Below, one piece after another: positions 57,002 through 64,000 of a stretch of DNA of 64,000 nucleotides (within the stretch, counting starts at the first letter, position 1; each line of letters opens with the position of its first letter). A model generated the notes under the pieces. It was given only the letters and a program-made list of their open reading frames with translations. It was not told the origin of the DNA and made no database searches. Source of the DNA: Vitellaria paradoxa. Its lineage: Eukaryota > Streptophyta > Magnoliopsida > Ericales > Sapotaceae. The DNA lies in assembly GCA_019916065.1 (NCBI GenBank), contig CM034240.1:17221894-17285893 (forward strand). The letters are read 5' to 3'. The translations under genes and the position numbers were made by a program.

Positions 57002-59046
57002 TGATGCAGGACGATATAAATTAAAGCAAAGAAATGAAATAAATTAGGTTAAAGAAGTAGAAGAAGAAGCTAAGAAGAGTAGGAGGAGGAGGAGGAGGAG
57101 GAGGAGGAGGAGGAGAAGAGGGGGAAGGATAACAAGGCAGACAGGTTTCAATTCAATATTTTTTTATCCATCAAGAGTCTTTTAATTCAATATAATTAAA
57201 GCCTTTATATAGGCTAAACTTAAATCAAAACTAAATCCTATAAATATGACATACTAAAAATAAAATCTTAATATAGGGAACAAAATAAAAGTCAATCTTA
57301 AGAGTAAATAAAATTTAATCCTAACAATATGGAATAAAATAAAATCCTAATACAACTATTTTTTTTTAATATTTTGCTTTCATACTGCATCATTCTCTAC
57401 CGTTTAGAAAAACTCAACTATGTTGAGTTGAAAACTTGCGCACTCTTTCAATTGCCGTGTCACAAACAAAATGGATGTTCAAGTTATTTCTAGAGCTTAT
57501 GGACAAGCATTAGGGGTGGTAAAAGTCTAGTGTTTTCATCAAGTCTCCCAAGGTAGATGGAACGTGACTTCGATAATAGAATGCAGCGCGCAGATGTTGA
57601 AAGAAGACCAAAAATAGATCAACTTGTGAGAGGGCTTAGTTGTATGGAAGACAAAATTCACAGAAGCACCGTAGGTTTGTAGCATACACTTTAACCCACA
57701 AGATGGCACAGTATGAGTAGGGAACGCAGGATTACAACTATTAATATTTGTGGTATCATGAAATTTTGAATCAGTAGTCACAACAACTTCATCAAATGGT
57801 GTAATATGACAAGGTGCACATCAACCAATTCGCTCACAATTTGGTCCTCAATCTCATCATCTGAAAAATAGGAGTTGTTAGAATTAGGCTCATAAATCAA
57901 CACCTCAAGGTGGTCATCATCATACTCTTTATCAATGACCTTGGGAATCTTTGTGAAGGCACTCAATGGAGCACGAGCTAAAACTGTCCTTAGCTTTGAA
58001 TTTGACATTTGGGTTGAATAATGGTGATTTCAATCATCCAATAAATCGACCCTATGGTTAAGTATTGCATCTATCTTAGTGGTTAGTCCTTGAATTGTTT
58101 CTGTAATGGCTGCTAGTTGGGTCTGCAATTGGTTATTCACCATTGTGCTAGTGGATGTCAGTGTGCGACCACGTCTGAATTAGTAGTCGGCAATGTACTG
58201 TTGGTTGGAGGGTGATTTAGAGATGCTCTGGATCTCATTGAAGGATCACTGGAGCTTTTTTGGAGGCTTGGTTCAAGTCACTGGAGGGAGGCGATCCTAG
58301 TGGTGGTCTTGATTGAGTGCACTAGTGGTTAAGGAAGTGCCTTCAAAGATGCGAAGTGGTGTTGACAAGGGTTTTGGGGTTGGGTACTGGCGGCCGCTCA
58401 TTGTCGATTTAGGCAATTGGCGAACTCCTTCGGTGACCAACGAGGCTTTTGGTGGCCTATTTAGAGTGGCTAATGGCTGCGGAGAGGATGCAGCTGCAGT
58501 GTCCTAGACATAGATCAACCTGAGAAAGCTCGTGAACAAATCGAAGTTGAAGGACCTCTGGTCATTTCTTGGTACAACGATCAGTCTAGGGTTTTTGGAT
58601 TGATCTTATCTTTGAATAGTAACAGCTTCTTTTTTTTTTTTTTTTTTCAGCAGGAGTTCGGCTCTGATACCAAAGTTGATGTGGGATAATATAGATTAAA
58701 GTAAAGAGATGAAAGAAATTAGATTAAAGAAGTAGAAGAAGCCAAGAATAAGAAGAAGAAGAAGAAGAAGAAGATGGGGAAGGAGAACAAGCCATACATG
58801 CTTCAATTTAACATTTTTTTTATTCATCAAAAGTCCCCTAATTTAATACAATTAAAGCCTTTGTATGGGCTAAACTTAAATCAAAACAAAATCCCATGAA
58901 TATGGCATACTAAAAATAAAATCCTAATACAGGGAACAAAATAAAAATCAATCTTAAGAATAAAATAAAATCTAATCCTGATGACATAGAATAAAACAAA
59001 ATCGTAATAAAATAATTTTTTAATATTTTGCTTCCATATTACATTA
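57002..59046 (-). mobile_element. Short non-autonomous LTR retrotransposon (gag remnant only)
   Basis: LTRs 57002-57392 and 58677-59046 (TG...CA; the right copy has TA at its end). Target duplication CACTA at 56997-57001 and 59047-59051. The primer-binding site, minus strand TGGTATCAGAGC (complement of 58661-58672), fits initiator-methionine tRNA and sets the orientation. The interior encodes only a gag-like start: MVNNQLQTQLAAITETIQGL and on to HRVDLLDD, a stop, then MSNSKLRTVLARAPLSAFTK (minus, to 57778). No protease, RT or integrase. LTRs carry (GGA)n and (GAA)n microsatellites. It probably depended on a Ty3-type partner. Confidence 0.9.
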
Positions 59047-59051
59047 CACTA

Positions 59052-59267
59052 GGTTCCTATCAACTGTTTCATGATGATGTTTGGGGTCCAAACCGTGTAA
59101 CCTCGAAGTTAGGTTTCCAATATTTTGTCATTTTGTTAATAATTATTCTTGAAATACATGGCTGTCTAGTGAAAAATCATTAAAAGTTATTCTCCATTTA
59201 TCTTTCCTTCCGTGATGAAAATGAAACCTAGTAATGCCTCACTCTGTATTCTTTAGAGTGATAATTG
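59052..59267. other. Spacer between two LTR-related features
   Basis: No supported feature. Confidence 0.3.
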
Positions 59268-60006
59268 TCACGGGCTTAGAATTTTAAATTTTCAATTCGT
59301 TTGCCATGCGACACTTAACACTTCAAACCCCTCATTGATGCGCTAAGTCAGCCTAACCCTTACTAAGAAGCAAGAAATAACACAAAGTTAGTGCTAAGTA
59401 GAGAAGAACACTTAAGAGAGGAGCATTTGAAGAACTTAGAGAATGTTTGTATTACTCTACTTGGATGAATACAAATGAGGGGATGACCCTTATTTATAGT
59501 CGTCCACCTCCTTAATGGACGATGGGGATTATTCCAAATGGATGGTAGAGATCCATCCTGTAGAATAATCTCACTAAAAATCTCTACACCAAGGTTCTAG
59601 GACCCATTCTAGAATTCTCTGTGTCCTTACAAAGCTTCTAAGGTTAGTTCCCTCCCTTTCTAGAAATCACTTAATCTAGAATCTTCCCCACATGTACAAG
59701 GTTCTAGTATATTTACAAGAATTGCCTAGAATATACAAGAGAGTTCTTGGATATACAAAACTCCTCTAGTCTTTCCAAGAACAATCTACAATACTCCTAG
59801 AGAAATCTAGAATGTACTAGACTATTCTAGATTTCTCAAGAATATTTTAGAATCTTCCAGAATTCTTTAGGACATTATTGAACTTTGAATAATATTCTAG
59901 AACTTTTAAAAATATTCTAGAGAATACCAGAACTTTGCCCTTTTGTCACTTTGGAGGTAGGCATTCACGTGGTGGCACGTTGGTGCCAAGAAAGCAAGGT
60001 ATGACA
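59268..60006 (-). mobile_element. LTR-like promoter segment with clustered heat-shock elements
   Basis: Read on the minus strand it has a TATA box TATAAATA (complement of 59491-59498) and upstream of it repeated TTCTAGAA and GAAnnTTC words: 59607-59614, 59658-59665, 59679-59686, a three-part GAATCTTCCAGAA at 59850-59862, and 59895-59902. The left edge TGTCACGGGCTTAG (59268) is a plausible LTR end. No matching second LTR is in the window, so solo or truncated; classification is tentative. Confidence 0.5.
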
Positions 60007-60011
60007 TAACG

Positions 60012-63000
60012 TATTATGTGACTGATATTATACAAAGCAAGATGGGAAAAAGGAATAATAAGAATGTCAGGATAGATTGGGGGGGGGGGAAGCAAATCCT
60101 TATTACAGAAAAAAGGTAGAAAGAAGATGAAATAGAGATGAAGAAGCACAGCCATGACAAAGGCAGTAATGAGCACAAGGAAGAAACAGCTGGGAAATAC
60201 AACCTTAATAACTTAAGTAATTTTGAGCCCTCAGATTAGGTTCAAATCTTTACACATGGAAGGCTTAGATTTCCCCTTGGACAGTCTCAATTACAGCCGA
60301 TCGATGGGTTTGGATGAAAGGCCACGATTCAACCCAACCGATGAGAAGGACAACGGTGGTAGGTGCAGCATTTATAGTGAGCGGTGAGTGATAAAGGCAT
60401 AGTTATATGTATAGTCACATGGAAGCAACCAACTAAAGCTTATAGAAGGATCATGACTCGGCAGGTAGGGAGTGATTAAGAGATATGGGTTCAGGTTGCT
60501 CACGATTAATGGGCTGCAGCATTAAAATAAAATATGTGGGCCGGTTGGAAAGTAATCAAGCCCAATTCAATCAAAACCCATGGAACCTGGCTGTGAAAGA
60601 AGGCCGAATTCAGTTAGATCCAGCCATCATCATGGGGCTTCCAACTAATTCTAGAAGATTTTTGTTAGGCTGTTACACAATTAGTTAGTAAGAAATATAT
60701 GTATAGCTTATACTGATGTGATGTGGAACTTATGAAAATGAAATATTTTCTTGAGAATCATATCTAAATTGGGAGAGTTTGGATTACTCTCGAATATAAT
60801 CCAATTTCCTTGTTTTCTTTTCTTTAATTTTCTTTTTCTTTCTCACCATCCAAACACCAAGAAGTAGGTTCACTACAATTGGTATCTGAGCAGTTTTGGA
60901 TCCTTAAATGGCGGAGATTCAAGGTTCTTCAATGGGTGAAGAAGAGATGATGGGAGAGATGTATGAGCAGTTCTTGCAAATCAATAAATCAATTAGTTAA
61001 ACACTACAATACATAATGAAGTTAATGGGGGAACAAGAGCAAAAATGGGAAAAAATCTTTGAAGCCTTGTCGGTATCATTGAATTCTAACACTGCTGCTA
61101 GAAATAGAATTCCAGAAGATCATGGATCACCTCAACCTCAAGTCATAGAAGATGTTAGTTCTGATAATCAAGGCACTAATGGAATATCTCAAGATGTAAG
61201 AAGCATCAGTTTCCAAGAAGTGCATAAAAATGATGCAAAAGATTCAAGAAATCACCAATTGGAGGTGAACAATTTCACTTCTCAGAGTCCACATCATTTT
61301 GTACAAGATTGGATGAGGAAGCATACCAGCAAGAAGCTTATGGTAAGAAAATGTATCAATTTTAAACTTTCATCTAGAGTTGTTGGTTTAGGTAGAATTA
61401 GCAAGATCAACATTGTGGATTGTGAGATGGAGACAAAGGAATTTAATGGCAAAAATTCTCGACATCAAGGCTCTAAAGATGTTCAAGGAGAAATGCAAAG
61501 AAATGCAACAAAACATAAAGATGAAGGCATTAACCTTGTGCAAAACTTACTAGTAAGTTCTAGTACAGTTGATTTCTCTAGTCACTGTGGTAATAAACAT
61601 GCAAGATGTTTGCAATCATTATATCAAATTGGCAGCCTTGATGTTTTGGAAAATCAAGGGTCACTAGTTCTATTAATCGGTTAGAATACCTTGGAGATGG
61701 TTTTGATAGGTCAACACAAGTTAGAAAAATTAAGGAATTGCATCAAAGTATTCGATCAAGGCCCTCAATTTCAATTCATTTATTCGAAGCATAAACAAAT
61801 CTCAGAGAGGGGCCCGATTTATTTCAAGGGAAAATTTTGCAAACATTTAATAAGCATCAAAAATGAAAAATTCAGAAAAAGAATCTCACATCAGAAGCAG
61901 ACCTTGCAAGTATACCAAACCTAATTGGAGATGTTTAGGCTATGTCAAAGGTACATGATCCAATTAAGGAATTGCATCAAAGTATTCAATCCAGGCCCTC
62001 AATTTCAATTCATTTGTTCGAAGCATAAACAAATCTCAGAGAAGGGCTCGATTTATTTGAAGGGAAAATTTTGCAAACATTTAGTAAGCATCAAAAACAA
62101 AAAATTCAGAAAAAGAATCGCACATCAGAAGCAGACCTTGCAGGTATACCAAACCCAATTTGAGATGTTTAGGCTACATCAAAGGTACGTGATCCATTTC
62201 CAACAGAAATCAAAACCACAGCGGGCAATAAAACTTTGCACAAAAATCATATTTGCAAACATTTAGTAAGCATCAAAAACAAAAAATTCAGAAAAAGAAT
62301 CACACATCAGAAGCAGACCTTGCAAGTATACCAAACCCAATTTGAGATGTTTAGGCTGCATCAAAGGTACATGATCCATTTCCAATAGAAATCAAAACCA
62401 CAGTGGGCAATAAAACTTTGCACAAAAATCATATTTGCGATGAAACAAAAATCAAGGGGGTGACGCATAAGAAAGCTCAGGTTCTTCATTTTTTGCTCAA
62501 TTGAACACTCTATCAGCAAATGGAAAGAAGAATTCGAACAAGCAAAGCTAAAGACAAGGATATGGCCAGAAATTTTACCCCACACAACCTTATCTCCTGT
62601 TGATTCAGATGAAAATCTTTTACCTTTTTTCCTTTCGATCCTGGATTCACAAACGGCTTGCCGTGGTCGTCCGTGGTCGTCACCACTTCACCAAGTTCTT
62701 GTCGACTGAGAAGGGCAAACGGTTGCTAACGCAAGTTTGGGGGAAGCTTTATAAGTTTTAAGGCTCAATACCCAGATCTTGTGGACAAGATCAGTCTTAA
62801 AAGGGGTGGGGTTTGTTATGTGACTGATATTATACAAAGGAAGATGGGGAAAGGGAATGATAAGGATGTCGAGATACATTAGAAGGGGGGAAAGCAAATC
62901 ACTGTTACAGAAAAAAGGGAGAAAGAAGATGAGATAGAGATGGAGAAGCACAGCCATGGCAAAGGCAGTAACGAACATATCTCGGAAATACACCCCTAAT

Positions 63001-63649
63001 AACTTTTGTAATTCTGAGCCCTTAGGTTCAAATCTTTACACATGGAAGTCTCAAATTTCCCCTTGGACAGTCTCAATTACAGCCAACCGATGGGTTCAGA
63101 TGAAAGGCCACGATTCAACCCAACCGACGAGGAGGACAGTGGTGGTAGGGGCAGCATTTATGGTGAGCAGGTGTGTTATAAAGGCATAGGTGTATATATA
63201 GTCACATGCAAGCAACCAACTGAAGCTTATAGAAGGGTCATGACTCAATAGGGAGGGAACCATTAAGAGATATGGGTTTGGGTTGCTCATAATTAATGGT
63301 TGTAGCATTAAATAAAATATGTGGGCCAGTTAAATTGGACTGTAAGAGTGGCCCAAGAAAGAAGGCCCAATTCAATTAGATCTAGCCATCATCATGGGGC
63401 TTCCAACTAATTCTAGAAGATTTCTGTTAGGCTGTTACACAATTAGTTAGTACGAAATATATATATATATATATATTGCTTATACTGATGTGATGTGGAA
63501 TTTATGAAAATGAAATATTTTCTTGAGAATCATATCTTAATTGGGAGAGTTTGGATTACTCTCGAATATAATCTAATTTCCTTGTTTTCTTTTCTTTAAT
63601 TTTCTTTTTCTTTCTCACCATCCAAACACCAAGAAGTAGGTTCACTGCA
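60012..63649 (+). mobile_element. Non-autonomous LTR retrotransposon with repeat-bearing internal ORF
   Basis: LTRs 60012-60877 and 62814-63649, near-identical over most of their length. Likely target duplication TAACG (60007-60011) and TAATG (63650-63654), one mismatch. Primer-binding site TTGGTATCTGAGC at 60879-60891; polypurine tract AAAAGGGGTGGGG just before the 3' LTR. Interior: a short frame MAEIQGSSMGEEEMMGEMYE from 60908, then MKLMGEQEQKWEKIFEAL... (61016-61684, 222 aa, low similarity to gag N-termini), then the tandem repeat at 61691-62440. No RT, protease or integrase. Nested between an HSE-rich LTR segment and a copia relic. Confidence 0.9.
61691..62440 (+). repeat. Tandem repeats, 234/234/183/~99 bp, in phase, inside the LTR element
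   Basis: Units start TTGGAGATG or TTGAGATG at 61691, 61925, 62159 and 62342. Unit lengths 234 and 183 are multiples of three. Encoded repeat: NCIKVFDQGPQFQFI, SKHKQISE, KGKFCKHLISIK, KRISHQKQTLQVYQT. One stop separates units 1 and 2; units 2 and 3 read through until about 62266. Family of the repeat not recognised. Confidence 0.85.
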
Positions 63650-63659
63650 TAATGCCCTT

Positions 63660-64000
63660 GAATATTTTTCTGAACTATTCTTTGATTTAATGGCTACTTC
63701 TAGCACAATACACCAATTTTCCTCTTCTCACACTCAGTAACAAAATGGAATGGTGGAGCGCAAGAATCATCATCTTATGCGTTTTCTCTTTTAAATGAAT
63801 ATTCCCAAAGCCTTTTGAAATGGTGCTCTCACTGCATGTTACTTATTGTGTACCTTCTCCTATTCCCCACAATCAATCATGTCACTCGATTCTTTTCGCT
63901 AATTAGTTGCCATTTCCTCCCCCCCCGGGGGGGGCATATCTTTGAGTATGTCATTGTTGTTCATCAACTCACTCCTGGCATTGATATGTTAGATCTTCTT
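63660..64000 (+). pseudogene. Ty1/copia polyprotein relic (integrase region)
   Basis: In shifting frames reads HQFSSSHTQ, QNGMVER.NHHLMR, MNIPKAF, then later VHQLTPGIDMLDLL, matching the integrase end of copia polyproteins (the PQQNGVAERKNRHL block). Stops and frameshifts; continues past the window. A perfect C8G8 palindrome lies at 63919-63934. Confidence 0.7.

Overview
This is a stretch of AT-rich nuclear DNA from a flowering plant, almost certainly a eudicot. Evidence: GT-AG introns; a PPR gene whose exon joins rebuild a protein that follows Arabidopsis At3g59040 end to end; the first exon of a PP2A B'' regulatory subunit; plant-specific DUF247 genes; an Au-type SINE; and abundant MITEs and LTR, LINE and hAT remnants. 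The species cannot be named from this sequence.

Layout. 1-711: 3' end of an LTR retrotransposon. About 1.6-25 kb: a tandemly amplified block with three intact single-exon DUF247 genes on the minus strand (1686-3068, 12549-13949, 18835-20226). Two of them (first and third) are paired head to head with a plus-strand two-exon gene of unrecognised family (6026-6730, 22894-23839), called gene D here. The middle DUF247 copy has lost its partner. Each DUF247 promoter is preceded by an array of short repeats carrying CATGCA (RY-type) words. Copy-specific MITE, SINE and retroposon insertions have matching empty sites in the sister copy. 25-35.9 kb: no intact gene; a fourth orphan repeat array, a hAT-type element carrying two snRNA-like promoter modules, gene fragments and MITEs.

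35.9-49.5 kb: one minus-strand PPR gene with seven coding exons (581 aa) plus predicted upstream non-coding exons. Its introns hold a hAT relic, a LINE tail, an Au SINE and a tandem duplication. 49.5-53.7 kb: AT-rich repeats. 53.7 kb to the end: promoter and first coding exon of a plus-strand PP2A B'' gene. No second exon is visible, so 54284-64000 is probably first intron. It is filled with a LINE tail, two small non-autonomous LTR elements with target duplications, an LTR-like promoter rich in heat-shock-element motifs, and a copia relic.

The PPR protein should act on organelle RNA and the PP2A subunit in phosphatase targeting; neither is functionally linked to the DUF247 cluster. The most unusual local system is the repeated divergent DUF247 / gene D pair with its shared repeat-array promoters. 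All assignments come from reading the sequence; no database search was run.
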